Source: Streptomyces sp. ISL-87
GTDB taxonomy: Bacteria > Actinomycetota > Actinomycetes > Streptomycetales > Streptomycetaceae
Assembly: GCF_018614095.1 (NCBI RefSeq)
Contig: NZ_JAGGOY010000043.1
Span: 70,286-134,285, forward strand
Length of the DNA: 64,000 nucleotides
Direction of reading: 5' to 3'
Notes under the pieces: model-generated
Database searches by the model: none
Told to the model about the DNA's origin: nothing
Seen by the model: only the letters and a program-made list of their open reading frames with translations
Made by a program: the position numbers and the translations under genes
Shown: positions 8,147 through 15,560 of the stretch, in pieces
How the letters are laid out: the number at the start of each line of letters is the position of its first letter
Numbering within the stretch: the stretch's first letter is position 1

Positions 8147-8538
8147 ATGGTCTCCCCCGTACCCTTCGCGTAGGCCGTTCCCCACGTGTCTCCGTTGTCC
8201 TGGGCGCTCTGCACCAGGTTCAGCTTTTGCATAGTCCGATCAGAGAGTTGGGGAAAGAGCCTTCCCGCCAGCGACGATGCCGGCCGCGCTTCAAGCTGCT
8301 CCATCCACTCCAGCGGAGCCCCCAGGCGGTAAAGCACTACTCCGATGACACACCCAGCAGAGACAGGAGACCCCGACTCATCCTTGTGCACGTAGAAACA
8401 CCGGCCGTCTTCTTCATCGGCTGGCATGTACTCCGGAGACGAATAGACGTAGTCGGGTCGCTCTGCAACGACCTCGCGAAGCGTCTCCAGAACCACTGAG
8501 TCCGTTACCGCAGATTCGACCACTCCCACGAACGTCAC
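8143..8538 (-). CDS. Hypothetical protein, 131 aa
   Basis: No family recognised. It has a FYVHKDESGSPVSAGCVIG segment and a likely helical C-terminal half. It overlaps both neighbours by 4 bases, so it belongs to the tightly coupled early operon. Confidence 0.65.
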   Translation of the reverse strand: MTFVGVVESAVTDSVVLETLREVVAERPDYVYSSPEYMPADEEDGRCFYVHKDESGSPVSAGCVIGVVLYRLGAPLEWMEQLEARPASSLAGRLFPQLSDRTMQKLNLVQSAQDNGDTWGTAYAKGTGETI

Positions 8539-8978
8539 TTGCCCTGCTCCTTGCTAATCCGTTGAATCTCGCGGTCGATGTACCAACGAGCCTTCTTGAG
8601 GTCTTCCAGTTCGGTGCTGCCATCCTTACGTCCCGCACGACAGAGGTACTTGACGGCAGAACCCCGGCTGAAGTTCAGACACTCTGCTAGGTCAATAACT
8701 TCGAGCCCTTGGGGCAGCCAGGTGTAGTGACTCGGATGATCCACCGCAGAATCACCTGCGACGGAAACCGGGGCCGAAACCGGCTCGATCTCGTCCTCTG
8801 CCAAGTTGAGAAACCGCGCTTGTCCATTGACGTAGATCTTTACCCCGTAGGGGTACGGGGCCGTTGCATGCGAATTCACCGAGTAGACAACGCCGCGAAA
8901 CCCAAGAAAGCCGCCAAGCCGCAACGCCGGAGAGTCCGGAGATGCCACTCGGACCTTGTCCTTCACTTTGTACTTCAC
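8535..8978 (-). CDS. DUF3310 domain protein
   Basis: 147 residues from a GTG at 8978 that overlaps the primase stop (GTGA). The N-terminal half looks like a small beta domain (VKYKVKDKVRVASPD). The C-terminal half is a DUF3310 module: DHPSHYTWLPQGLEVIDL, then SAVKYLCRAGRKDG and LEDLKKARWYIDREI. DUF3310 is widespread in phage replication regions; its activity is not settled. A longer ORF extends upstream to 9227 but only by running antisense-like through the primase gene. Confidence 0.85.
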   Translation of the reverse strand: MKYKVKDKVRVASPDSPALRLGGFLGFRGVVYSVNSHATAPYPYGVKIYVNGQARFLNLAEDEIEPVSAPVSVAGDSAVDHPSHYTWLPQGLEVIDLAECLNFSRGSAVKYLCRAGRKDGSTELEDLKKARWYIDREIQRISKEQGK

Positions 8979-9676
8979 AGGCCGATCCGCCCCTTGAGTG
9001 CTGTAGTCCCAGACCCGATTAGCACGGAGTTGGAATCTCGGGCGTCGGGCATTTGAATCACCTTGCCGTTTGGTAGTTCGGCAGCTAGCTCGTCCATAAA
9101 GGCAAGCCCAGGACCGTCCTCCGCTATGAGAAACACGGTCTCGTACCCGTACAGGGCGGGGGTCCAGTAGTCCCGCCATGTGCCGGTTCCAGGAACCCCG
9201 CTTGCCGGGATACCGGCCAGATCCCAAGACATGGTGTCGAATTCCCCTTCGACCACTACCAGGATTGGGCTCGGCTGAATCAGGGCGGCCGTGTTGAACA
9301 GGCGGGGAGGATCGCCCGGGAGGCTCATGTACTTGCCTCCCTTGTGATCGTGCTTCTCCTTCTCACCCTTCTCGAAGAAGTACGATCCATCAGAGTCCCG
9401 CACACATCTATCTGCGATACAGCGAAAACGGCAGGTCGCTACTCCGTGCTCTCCGCCGGCAGGTCGCATGTAGGGAATGCAGAGGCTGCCTCCGTACCGT
9501 TCATGCCCAGGTAGAGCCGAACGGACGTAGCCCAGGCCGAACTTCGCTGCGACTGCTCCTAGCCCGCGGGCCGCTACGTACTGCTCTGCCGGGCTGCCCT
9601 GGTAGGTCTGGTGGTATTCCCTCGCCATCTCCACGGAATTCGATACGTGCAAGTTCTTGGGCTTCAAGGAAGCCAC
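8975..9676 (-). CDS. DNA primase, TOPRIM part
   Basis: A DnaG-like catalytic part. Visible elements are EQYVAARGLGAVAAKFGLGY, a typical linker after the zinc domain, then the TOPRIM core with ILVVVEGEFDTMSWDLAG (conserved Glu) and TVFLIAEDGPGLAFMDEL (the acidic DxD region, here EDGPG). The ORF can start at GTG 9676 but overlaps the zinc-finger ORF by 176 bases in another frame. A join near 9630 would fuse the two conserved parts into one primase, so either two polypeptides or a frameshifted product is made. Confidence 0.8.
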   Translation of the reverse strand: MASLKPKNLHVSNSVEMAREYHQTYQGSPAEQYVAARGLGAVAAKFGLGYVRSALPGHERYGGSLCIPYMRPAGGEHGVATCRFRCIADRCVRDSDGSYFFEKGEKEKHDHKGGKYMSLPGDPPRLFNTAALIQPSPILVVVEGEFDTMSWDLAGIPASGVPGTGTWRDYWTPALYGYETVFLIAEDGPGLAFMDELAAELPNGKVIQMPDARDSNSVLIGSGTTALKGRIGL

Positions 9677-9899
9677 AGCTCTTCTCCCTCATGATCACTG
9701 CATACGAGTCCTCGGAGAGGTTGCAGACAAAGCAGTTCCAACGGTTTCGATCGACATCGACAGAGGCTGACGGGTTGGAGTCAGCATGAAGGGGACAACA
9801 GACCTTCTGCCGTCCCCTTGATACCGCGATGTCGATTCCGTAGAAGTGGGCCAGGACTCTAGCTATCGACGGCTTCGGAAGGGTGCTTCTCATCACCAA
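9501..9899 (-). CDS. DNA primase, CHC2 zinc-finger part
   Basis: The N-terminal primase module: YGIDIAVSRGRQKVCCPLHADSN and WNCFVCN give the CHC2-type zinc site (CPLH and CxxC). Similarity fades after CGFLEAQELARIEF (about residue 88). The rest of this frame (GIPPDLPGQPG onward) overlaps the TOPRIM ORF and looks like shadow sequence, so the functional part is about 9636-9899. Starts TTG 9899, GTG 9896 and ATG 9893 are all possible. Confidence 0.75.
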   Translation of the reverse strand: MVMRSTLPKPSIARVLAHFYGIDIAVSRGRQKVCCPLHADSNPSASVDVDRNRWNCFVCNLSEDSYAVIMREKSCGFLEAQELARIEFRGDGEGIPPDLPGQPGRAVRSGPRARSSRSEVRPGLRPFGSTWA

Positions 9900-10005
9900 T
9901 GCGCCTCACAGTCACGGGAAAGTCGTACTGCCGTGCAGCCGCCTTCCAAGCGTGATAGTCGCCGCGTGAGTCGCGAGGCGACTTGACCGCGTAGATTTCG
10001 GTCAT
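9859..10005 (-). CDS. Small hypothetical protein, 48 aa
   Basis: A short gene, MTEIYAVKSPRDSRGDYHAW at its start, with ATG overlapping the upstream stop (ATGA at 10002-10005) and its end overlapping the primase zinc-finger gene by about 41 bases. The overlaps at both ends and the codon use fit a real operon member. Function unknown. Confidence 0.6.
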   Translation of the reverse strand: MTEIYAVKSPRDSRGDYHAWKAAARQYDFPVTVRRIGDEKHPSEAVDS

Positions 10006-10313
10006 CGGAATGCCAGGCCGTAGAACGCCGACTGCTGGTAGTCCTTGAACACGAGGCCGCTGGCTCGTTCGTCCAGAAGGGCAAACGGGTGTCCCGCCGT
10101 CTCCCAGTCACGCACCTGTGCCTTTTCCAGGCTTTGGAGAACCGCGTTGGTGTGCATGCGCGGACTGTTCGTCATGCTGCCGGCAACCCTGACCAGGACT
10201 GCCATGAGGCTTTCCGCCTCCTCAAGGGTCATGGTCACCGAGATTGCAGCTACCTTCTCGGTCTTCTTGACTTCCCGATCGATGGTCGTCCGCTTGGCCT
10301 CAGCCATTTTCAT
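10002..10313 (-). CDS. Hypothetical protein, about 103 aa
   Basis: A helical central part (MTLEEAESLMAVLVRVAG) and KDYQQSAFYGLAF near the end. Function unknown. Starts at 10313 and 10307 are both possible; AAGAGGA is better placed for 10307. It overlaps the endonuclease VII gene upstream and the 48-residue gene downstream. Confidence 0.65.
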   Translation of the reverse strand: MKMAEAKRTTIDREVKKTEKVAAISVTMTLEEAESLMAVLVRVAGSMTNSPRMHTNAVLQSLEKAQVRDWETAGHPFALLDERASGLVFKDYQQSAFYGLAFR

Positions 10314-10737
10314 TCCTCTTATCGTTGGTGTATCGCGGGCCCAAGACTTTCCAGGCCGGATAGTTCTCTAGGTACTCGGCTGCTCGCCGCAGCACTTCAG
10401 GCCTGTCTCTGGCTCCTCGGGCGAGGAGCTGGCCATTGCATCGGGCACAGAGAAGGCCACGAATCGCTTCCGTCTTGTGGCAGTGGTCCACGGCCAGATT
10501 GGTTTTGCGGGTCTCTCGGCAGATTGCACACCTGCCGTCCTGCGCCAGGAGGAGGCGGTCATATTCCTCGGGAGACAGTCCGTATGTCGCCTGAATCCTC
10601 GTGTTCCGGGCTGCCTGCCGGCGCCCGGCCTTACGGCAGGAAGAGCAGACCTTCCCTCGAACCGAGGTGTAGAACTTCTCCGACCGGTTCTGCCCGCACT
10701 TGGCACACTCTCGAAATCCCCTGCGGGGTGGGGTCAC
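10300..10737 (-). CDS. Recombination endonuclease VII-like nuclease
   Basis: 145 residues. An N-terminal zinc-binding pair (CAKCGQNR, CSSCRK) is followed by the Endonuclease_7 core: CAICRETRKTNLAVDHCHK and IRGLLCARCNGQL, the ββα-metal HNH-type site. Phage T4 endonuclease VII resolves branched DNA before packaging; the same role is likely here. GTG start overlapping the previous stop (GTGA). Confidence 0.88.
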   Translation of the reverse strand: MTPPRRGFRECAKCGQNRSEKFYTSVRGKVCSSCRKAGRRQAARNTRIQATYGLSPEEYDRLLLAQDGRCAICRETRKTNLAVDHCHKTEAIRGLLCARCNGQLLARGARDRPEVLRRAAEYLENYPAWKVLGPRYTNDKRNENG

Positions 10738-11084
10738 TTAGCCCCCGTCCTGATCAGAGCTTCGAGCCGATTCAGCTCTTTCTGCGTCACACTCTCGTCA
10801 ACGAGGGCAAAAAGGTTAAAGAGCGGGATGGCCGTTGCCAGTCGTGCGGCCTTGAAGTCGATAACAGCCGTCTTGACTCCGCCCCGGGCTGCGCCGATCA
10901 GAACCTTTGAGAGCTGGAAAACGTTCAGGCGTCGCGGGCCCTCGATTTCAACTACGAGGGCGGCACCTTCGGTATCCACCTCAGACAGGTCCAGATCAGG
11001 GAAACGAATCTGGAGGGCGAAGCCGAACTCTCGCTCTGCCTTGAATCCGCCCCGGATCTCTCGAACCATGGTCGTGCTGGCCAT
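10734..11084 (-). CDS. Hypothetical protein, 116 aa
   Basis: No family recognised. It has VREIRGGFKAEREFGFALQI and a central VDTEGAALVVEIEGPRR. It has its own upstream copy of the dispersed motif (11103-11121), only 19 bases before the ATG. A TATTTT lies 17 bases from TTGCCT of that motif. Confidence 0.65.
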   Translation of the reverse strand: MASTTMVREIRGGFKAEREFGFALQIRFPDLDLSEVDTEGAALVVEIEGPRRLNVFQLSKVLIGAARGGVKTAVIDFKAARLATAIPLFNLFALVDESVTQKELNRLEALIRTGAK

Positions 11085-11102
11085 TGAAAATACGCCCTTC
11101 GG

Positions 11103-11121
11103 TCGCAGGAGGCAAGTAACT
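11103..11121 (-). promoter_or_regulatory. Dispersed control motif, copy B
   Basis: Reads AGTTACTTGCCTCCTGCGA on the minus strand. TTGCCT and TATTTT (11087-11092) are 17 bases apart, promoter-like spacing. It overlaps the stop codon of the upstream ATPase gene. Confidence 0.6.
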
Positions 11122-11953
11122 AGGCAAAAAAAGAGGCCGGCAGCTCTTCATCCAGCTCCTCAAAGCGGAGGTTGCTGCGGTTGAGCCTGAAGCTAGCAAA
11201 TGTCTGCCCGGACGAGTCCTCGAAGCCCTCACGGTTTTTCACTGGACTCACGTGAAGTATTCGGCTGTTCATACCGTCAACCTCCTTGTGGATTGTGAGG
11301 ATGAGGGACGGTACTCGGTGGACCTTGCCCTTTACCCCGCTAAGCGGGATCGGGTTCAGTCCGTCCGAATGCTCTCCGGTTACATGGTGAAGCCCTAGCA
11401 CATGCGCGCTCGTTTCCCTCGCCATTTCCGAGAGATACTCACACAGCCCTTCCAAGCCGAATGTATAGCTCTCGGCATCCCCCACCGTTCCAGTATCAAC
11501 GTTCGTAACGTTGTCTACCACAAGCAGGTGAGGGGTACATCCGTACACCTCCAGGTAGCACAGCAGGGAGTTTTCAAGATCTTGCTGACTAGGCCTGGCC
11601 AAGAAGTTGAACCGGGCCCACCATCGCTCTCCGAGGGCACCCGCATATTCCGCAAAGTCCCCTCCGAGGAGCGCCTGCTTGATCACCTTGGACTCATGCC
11701 CAGTAATCATGGCCGTGGCCCTCGCAACCTGTGTGGCAGCACTGGAGTCGGCCGAAAAATACAGCACTGGAACATTGGCGGTCATCGCCAGAAAGAGAGC
11801 AAGAAGACTCTTACCCGTTCCTGGGCCGGCAACCACAAGCGACAACTCCGACCGGCGGAACTCTACCTCTAGGCGCTTGAGAGACTTCAGGGCATTCGGA
11901 ATGGGCTCACCTGCGGCCCCTCGAATGCTTACCGATTGCGCAAGAGAGAACAA
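11120..11953 (-). CDS. DnaB/RecA-like P-loop ATPase (probable replicative helicase)
   Basis: 277 residues from a TTG at 11953 with GGAAGG six bases upstream. Walker A is VVAGPGTGKSLLAL (about 41-54), Walker B is HLLVVDNV (about 141-148), and VLGLHHVTG is the downstream helicase-motif-like strand. The length and motif order match the RecA-fold core of phage DnaB-type helicases without an N-terminal primase-binding domain. It sits next to the primase and polymerase genes, which supports a replisome role. A recombinase (RecA/Sak4-like) is the alternative. Confidence 0.8.
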   Translation of the reverse strand: MFSLAQSVSIRGAAGEPIPNALKSLKRLEVEFRRSELSLVVAGPGTGKSLLALFLAMTANVPVLYFSADSSAATQVARATAMITGHESKVIKQALLGGDFAEYAGALGERWWARFNFLARPSQQDLENSLLCYLEVYGCTPHLLVVDNVTNVDTGTVGDAESYTFGLEGLCEYLSEMARETSAHVLGLHHVTGEHSDGLNPIPLSGVKGKVHRVPSLILTIHKEVDGMNSRILHVSPVKNREGFEDSSGQTFASFRLNRSNLRFEELDEELPASFFA

Positions 11954-11983
11954 TGCTCACCTTCCTAAGGCCGCTCCAAGCTC

Positions 11984-12003
11984 ATCGCAGGAAGCAACTA
12001 ACT
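11984..12003 (-). promoter_or_regulatory. Dispersed control motif, copy C
   Basis: Minus-strand AGTTAGTTGCTTCCTGCGAT, with two or three changes from the consensus, 31 bases upstream of the ATPase start codon. Confidence 0.5.
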
Positions 12004-12078
12004 TCTTCCAAAAAAGGCCCCGAGGGGCCGTCTTCCAGTTGAGCATATGCCAGGCGCATATCTTGGGCAAGAGAGTAT

Positions 12079-12885
12079 CTAGCCCCTACGAGCAGAGCAG
12101 GCGTACGCCACGTCACAGAACCGGCAGTGGAACCCCGGGGAAGCCTGGAAGCTGCCCGCCTTCACCCCCTGGTCCATGCTCACGAAACGCTCGGCAACCT
12201 CGTCCTCAGTAACAGCGGTGAGGTCGACAGGACGCGAAAGCCCGCCCGACTTGGCCATGTACCAGTCAGCGTCATTTACTTCCACCCCCAAGGCCTTACG
12301 CGCCAGAACCCCGTAGGTCTGGAGCTGGAACTTTGACTTCATGGAACCCGTCTTCAGGTCCCGTACGCGAACGGACTTGTCCGGCTTACTGACGAACTGG
12401 TCCACGTAGCCCTGGACTCTGACACCCCCCAAGTCAGCCGTCAAGTGCAATTCGATGCCCGGCCGACCCGTCGGGTCCTTCCAGATGACGGGCTGGTTTT
12501 CCTCCGCCCATCGGACATAGGCCCGCGTCTGCTCCATCCCGAGCACGTAGCGAGCCTCAATGTCCGACTGCCCATCGGTGCCGGCGGTCAGCCAATGGTC
12601 AAGATTTGGCTCCGCTTGGAGAGCCTCGTTCACCCGGGCCGTGTAGTCCTCGTGGAAGATCTCGGCCACCTGATCCGCGGTGAGACTTCGCCCGCTTCCC
12701 TCGTATCCTTCGGCCGCCAGGTGGAACGCTGATCCCTGGTGAGACCAAGCAGCGGGCCGAGGAGTGATCCGCTCGACCCGCTGTAGCTCGTACTGCCGTG
12801 GACATTTCTCGTATTGCTCGACCTGGCTCACCGACCGAGTCATCTGAGAAACCTGTGTGCGCCTGTCTGTCAACGTTAATCCCAT
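12079..12885 (-). CDS. Cas4/RecB-like PD-(D/E)XK exonuclease
   Basis: 268 residues. The N-terminus has SVSQVEQYEKCPRQYEL, the Cas4/RecB-type cysteine helix; GSAFHLAAE gives the motif I histidine; VRVRDLKTGS the D..K catalytic motif; QLQTYG the QhxxY motif. C-terminal cysteines (CRFCDVAYAC) complete a likely 4Fe-4S cluster with the N-terminal Cys. Such phage nucleases resect DNA for recombination. It overlaps the upstream gene by 10 bases. Confidence 0.85.
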   Translation of the reverse strand: MGLTLTDRRTQVSQMTRSVSQVEQYEKCPRQYELQRVERITPRPAAWSHQGSAFHLAAEGYEGSGRSLTADQVAEIFHEDYTARVNEALQAEPNLDHWLTAGTDGQSDIEARYVLGMEQTRAYVRWAEENQPVIWKDPTGRPGIELHLTADLGGVRVQGYVDQFVSKPDKSVRVRDLKTGSMKSKFQLQTYGVLARKALGVEVNDADWYMAKSGGLSRPVDLTAVTEDEVAERFVSMDQGVKAGSFQASPGFHCRFCDVAYACSARRG

Positions 12886-13223
12886 TCGATTTGGGCTTCC
12901 GGATGCACTACATGAATCCGGAAGCGGGTTGAAAGTGGGAACTGCCTGTGTGGGTGCGGAAAGTCATCCGTGCCCACAACCCGACCCCGCCACGGGGCCC
13001 CCAGCTCCGCAGTCAGCCTTTGCAGGGCCTCGTGATCCTCCGGGTACAGAGTGTCCGACTCCGTCACAAAGAAGTAAGTACCTACCTGTTTGGCCTCTAC
13101 GCGACTGATGCGAAGACCATCCGAGACGTGCACCTCAGCCAGCCGCAACGGCCTGGCCCCCTCTACCGCACGCAGCAGCTCATCCCTCGTTCCCCAACGG
13201 GAAGCCTTAGCTTCCTTCGTCAT
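12876..13223 (-). CDS. Hypothetical protein, 115 aa
   Basis: Starts at ATG 13223 after GGGGGG; a longer frame to 13379 has no conserved character and runs into a terminator. The protein has RWGTRDELLRAVEG and VVGTDDFPHPHRQFPL. Unknown function; first gene of a unit that continues into the exonuclease gene. Confidence 0.6.
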   Translation of the reverse strand: MTKEAKASRWGTRDELLRAVEGARPLRLAEVHVSDGLRISRVEAKQVGTYFFVTESDTLYPEDHEALQRLTAELGAPWRGRVVGTDDFPHPHRQFPLSTRFRIHVVHPEAQIEWD

Positions 13224-13375
13224 GTGCACACGCCCCCCAGCCCCACTCGATGCGCTATCGAACGCCTGTACGACCGCCGCTCGACAGACATGAGCGTACG
13301 CCGGAGACGACGTGAATGAGATGTGAATACCGGGGTGGCCTAGATCACAACACCCGCCCTGACCTGGACGTACAA

Positions 13376-13412
13376 CCAAAAAGGGCCCCGACAGGTCTCC
13401 TGTCAGGGCCCA
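13376..13412 (-). terminator. Rho-independent terminator after the HTH regulator
   Basis: A 13-base stem GGGCCCTGACAGG with CCTGTCGGGGCCC, loop AGA, then TTTTTGG on the minus strand. It separates the regulator transcript from the early operon. Confidence 0.85.
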
Positions 13413-13424
13413 ACGGAAAGAGCT

Positions 13425-13940
13425 CTATGCGATCTTGTCCGACCGCTCGCCGGCAGCATGCGCGGCCTCAGCAGCATCGAAGGAAAACAGCTCCAAGTCC
13501 CGTTCGGTGAGCGGCACTTCGGCGGGCCATTGAATGATCAAACCGTGACCACCGTCAGCCGCTCGGGGCACGTAGTGGGCCCCGTCCTCCTCGACCGCGA
13601 GCACCTCCCGGCCAGACGTGATCCGGTTCAAAAACGCACGCCGCGCCTGCTCGGAGCGCGGGGAGATCTCCTGACCAAGCTGCACCCGGAGGTAGGCCCG
13701 CAAGCCCAGGTACGCCGCCTGTGAGGCCAGCTTCTTCTTGGCAGGATGAGTGTCCAGAGACCACGGCAGGACATCGGTGACTTCCTGCAACCCTTGGCGG
13801 GTGCGGATGTCTTGCCCGTTGTAAAGCCGCGTCACAGCCTGCCGACTGACCCCGAACCGCTTCGCAATCGCGCCGTGCGTCAGATTGGCCTCACGGAGCT
13901 TAAGTAGCTCGTGATCGCTAGGAAGCTTCCTGGGCCTCAT
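13425..13940 (-). CDS. HTH DNA-binding protein, candidate lysogeny repressor
   Basis: 171 residues. The N-terminal helix-turn-helix is HELLKLREANLTHGAIAKRF followed by GVSRQAVTRLYNG (about 9-42). The rest is a helical region plus a C-terminal acidic part. It is transcribed alone, with a strong terminator, and faces the plus-strand HNH/tRNA/late block across a 460-base region with a palindrome at 14024-14041. This position suits a regulator of the lysis-lysogeny switch, and it could bind the dispersed motif, but no direct evidence links them. Confidence 0.65.
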   Translation of the reverse strand: MRPRKLPSDHELLKLREANLTHGAIAKRFGVSRQAVTRLYNGQDIRTRQGLQEVTDVLPWSLDTHPAKKKLASQAAYLGLRAYLRVQLGQEISPRSEQARRAFLNRITSGREVLAVEEDGAHYVPRAADGGHGLIIQWPAEVPLTERDLELFSFDAAEAAHAAGERSDKIA

Positions 13941-14404
13941 TTACGCCCCATTCGGTCGGGTATTTGACGAAGCAACTGCCTTCGCCGGCACGGCGAGGGT
14001 CTCAGTAGCAGCACTCTAGCGCGTGTCGCAAGTATGCGACATCACCATTCTGACACGCCGCTGTGATCCACGTCTCAGGCACCGTGGTGTCCTCAAGGGG
14101 TCAAGAGGACACGTACATAACTATTGAGAGCTGGAAACGGAAGGACTACATAAGAAGGTCTGTTTTCAGTCAGTCAAATGTGTGACCAACTAACTACTCT
14201 TGATCACAGTCAGACCTAAGAGTCTGAACTGTTCAACTTTGAAAGTTTCCCCTCTGTTGAGTCTCTTTGGGCCATGTCGGCCCAGGTCGCAGGTCCAGAG
14301 GGGTCGTGGCCCCGGAGCCAGACAAGCAGCCTCCGGGGCCACGTCACCAACTGCGCTGTGGCTGACAGTGATCGGTCGTAGCGTACTACTGAGGGTAGGT
14401 GCCT
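13941..14404. promoter_or_regulatory. Divergent control region between HTH regulator and HNH gene
   Basis: No gene is visible in these 460 bases, which are more AT-rich than their surroundings. Contents: a degenerate dispersed motif near 13968 (minus GTTGCTTC), a palindrome at 14024-14041, an AT-rich stretch (14100-14270) and CTGACA(16)TACTAC near 14360-14390 that may be the plus-strand promoter for the HNH gene and tRNAs. Confidence 0.5.
14024..14041. promoter_or_regulatory. Palindromic operator-like site
   Basis: TGTCGCA-AGTA-TGCGACA is a perfect 7-base inverted repeat with a 4-base centre, typical of a dimeric HTH operator. It lies about 85 bases upstream of the HTH gene. Confidence 0.55.
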
Positions 14405-14737
14405 ATGCCAAGGGCTGCATCTGTATGCCTCGTGAGGGGATGCCCCAGGCGAACAAGCAGCGCAGGCCGCTGCGTTGAACACGCACCGTCCGAGCGTCCC
14501 TGGGGACGCAAGAGTCCAAGGAACTTGCAACGCGACAGCGCATGGGAACGGCGGGTAAGGCCGCGCGCCCTGGTCCGTGATCGGTTCGCCTGTGTGGCCT
14601 GTGGTGCCCGGGAGCACCTGGAGGTGGACCACATCAAGCCCATTGCCAAGGGGGGCACGTGGACCCTCGACAACGCTCAAACCCTCTGCAAGACCTGCCA
14701 CTTCACCAAGACCCAGCGGGACAGGCGAACACCCTAG
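14405..14737 (+). CDS. HNH endonuclease
   Basis: 110 residues from ATG 14405 (GAGGG 9 bases upstream); a GTG at 14399 is also possible. An N-terminal zinc pair (CLVRGC...GRCVEH) precedes the HNH core: FACVACGAREHLEVDHIKPI, then LDNAQTLCKTCHFTKT. Small HNH proteins beside the terminase are common in siphoviruses and assist packaging cleavage. Here the tRNA cluster separates it from terS. Confidence 0.88.
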   Translation: MPRAASVCLVRGCPRRTSSAGRCVEHAPSERPWGRKSPRNLQRDSAWERRVRPRALVRDRFACVACGAREHLEVDHIKPIAKGGTWTLDNAQTLCKTCHFTKTQRDRRTP

Positions 14738-14757
14738 CCCCGCGGGCCGGCACCGAT

Positions 14758-14830
14758 GACTATTAGCTCAGCCCGGTTAGAGCACGCCCCTGATAAGGGC
14801 GGAGTCCCTGGTTCGAATCCAGGATGGTCA
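14758..14830 (+). tRNA. tRNA-Ile (GAT)
   Basis: A 73-base cloverleaf: acceptor GACTATT/GATGGTC, D arm AGCTCAGCCCGGTTAGAGC, anticodon stem with loop CTGATAA, T arm CCTGGTTCGAATCCAGG. CCA is not encoded. Confidence 0.85.
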
Positions 14831-14884
14831 ACTGGGGTAGCTCCCCTAGCCCCGAAACTCCCCCGATCAGGGGACGGAAGGGCT

Positions 14885-14957
14885 GCGCGTTTCGTCTAGT
14901 GGCTCAGGACTCCTCCCGCGAAGGGAGGTAACGCGGGTTCGAATCCCGTAACGCGCT
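14885..14957 (+). tRNA. tRNA with irregular anticodon loop (Glu-like body, positional anticodon CGA)
   Basis: Acceptor GCGCGTT/AACGCGC and T arm CGGGTTCGAATCCCG are perfect. The D arm resembles tRNA-Glu (TCGTCTAGTGGCTCAGGAC). The anticodon stem CCTCC/GGAGG closes a loop CGCGAAG, so position 33 is G instead of the near-universal T. The anticodon by position is CGA, but identity is uncertain and the tRNA may be non-functional in decoding. Confidence 0.6.
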
Positions 14958-14961
14958 ATCT

Positions 14962-15036
14962 GCCCTCTTAGCTCAGCTTGGTCTAGAGCACCGCACTTCC
15001 AATGCGGGGACATCGGTTCAAATCCGATAGAGGGCT
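14962..15036 (+). tRNA. tRNA-Gly (TCC)
   Basis: A 75-base cloverleaf: acceptor GCCCTCT/AGAGGGC, anticodon stem CCGCA/TGCGG with loop CTTCCAA, T arm ATCGGTTCAAATCCGAT. Confidence 0.85.
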
Positions 15037-15052
15037 CGCTAGGGACTCCCCA

Positions 15053-15167
15053 GTCTGGATATGGGATGGGAGTCGGCAAAGGATCGGACGTATGGGCGTA
15101 AGGCCCCACCCGAGAGATAACCCCGACCCCATGGGAGTGCGCGGCCTTGGCCGTCGAAGAGTCCAGA
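15053..15167 (+). ncRNA. Structured RNA candidate inside the tRNA cluster
   Basis: A segment closed by GTCTGGA/TCCAGAC with internal stems (GTCGG/CCGAC; CGGCC-TT-GGCCG). It has no TTCGA-type T loop and no clear anticodon arm, so it is not a normal tRNA, though it occupies a tRNA-sized gap. It could be a decayed tRNA or another structured RNA. Confidence 0.35.
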
Positions 15168-15172
15168 CACAT

Positions 15173-15245
15173 TGGCATGTAGCTCAACAGGCAGAGCAAG
15201 GGACTGTTAATCCCTGGGTTGCTGGTTCGACTCCAGCCATGCCAG
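15173..15245 (+). tRNA. tRNA-Asn (GTT)
   Basis: Acceptor TGGCATG/CATGCCA, anticodon stem AGGGA/TCCCT with loop CTGTTAA, T arm CTGGTTCGACTCCAG. Discriminator G, no encoded CCA. Confidence 0.85.
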
Positions 15246-15269
15246 CTAGGGAATGGGTAAGCCGGTGGG

Positions 15270-15332
15270 TGCCGGCGCCGTAGCGCTAGCGCGGGGGTTG
15301 GCCTCCTGGGGTTCGAGTCCCCGCCTTGCACC
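15270..15332 (+). ncRNA. tRNA-like fragment with intact T arm
   Basis: A clear T arm (TGGGGTTCGAGTCCCCG) is followed by CCTTGCAC, which pairs imperfectly with GTGCCGG upstream. Only about 63 bases separate them and no orthodox anticodon arm fits, so it looks like a deleted or degenerate tRNA. Confidence 0.35.
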
Positions 15333-15347
15333 TGGCCACTTTTTCGC

Positions 15348-15420
15348 GAATCCGTAGCTCAGTTGGTAGAGCGAGGGCCTCTTAAGCCCGCGGTCGTAGG
15401 TTCAAGTCCTACCGGATTCA
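15348..15420 (+). tRNA. tRNA-Lys (CTT)
   Basis: Acceptor GAATCCG/CGGATTC, D arm AGCTCAGTTGGTAGAGC, anticodon loop CTCTTAA closed by GGGC/GCCC, T arm GTAGGTTCAAGTCCTAC. Confidence 0.85.
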
Positions 15421-15462
15421 CTGGTCTGACAATAGCGGCCTGACCGCTGCAACGATAGGACA

Positions 15463-15557
15463 AGGGGACGGTGTATGGGATGCACCCCCACCCTTACTAC
15501 CTTGGGCTAGTCACCCGAGGGAACAGGGGGGAAGAGCGGTTCGAGTCCGCTGCCCCG
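15463..15557 (+). ncRNA. tRNA-like element with intact T arm and odd core
   Basis: The T arm AGCGGTTCGAGTCCGCT is perfect. Upstream are a D-arm-like hairpin (GGTG...CACC) and a hairpin CCTTGGG-CTAGTCA-CCCGAGG that could be an anticodon arm, but the acceptor pairing is weak and extra sequence separates the arms. Probably a diverged tRNA; identity undetermined. Confidence 0.35.
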
Positions 15558-15560
15558 CCT

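Noticed and set aside
12079..12885. CRISPR-associated Cas4
   Set aside because: The RecB/Cas4 fold is present, but no other cas gene or array is nearby; phage recombination nuclease is simpler.
14216..14701. Minus-strand ORF antisense to the HNH gene
   Set aside because: It shadows a clear HNH endonuclease and has no family resemblance.
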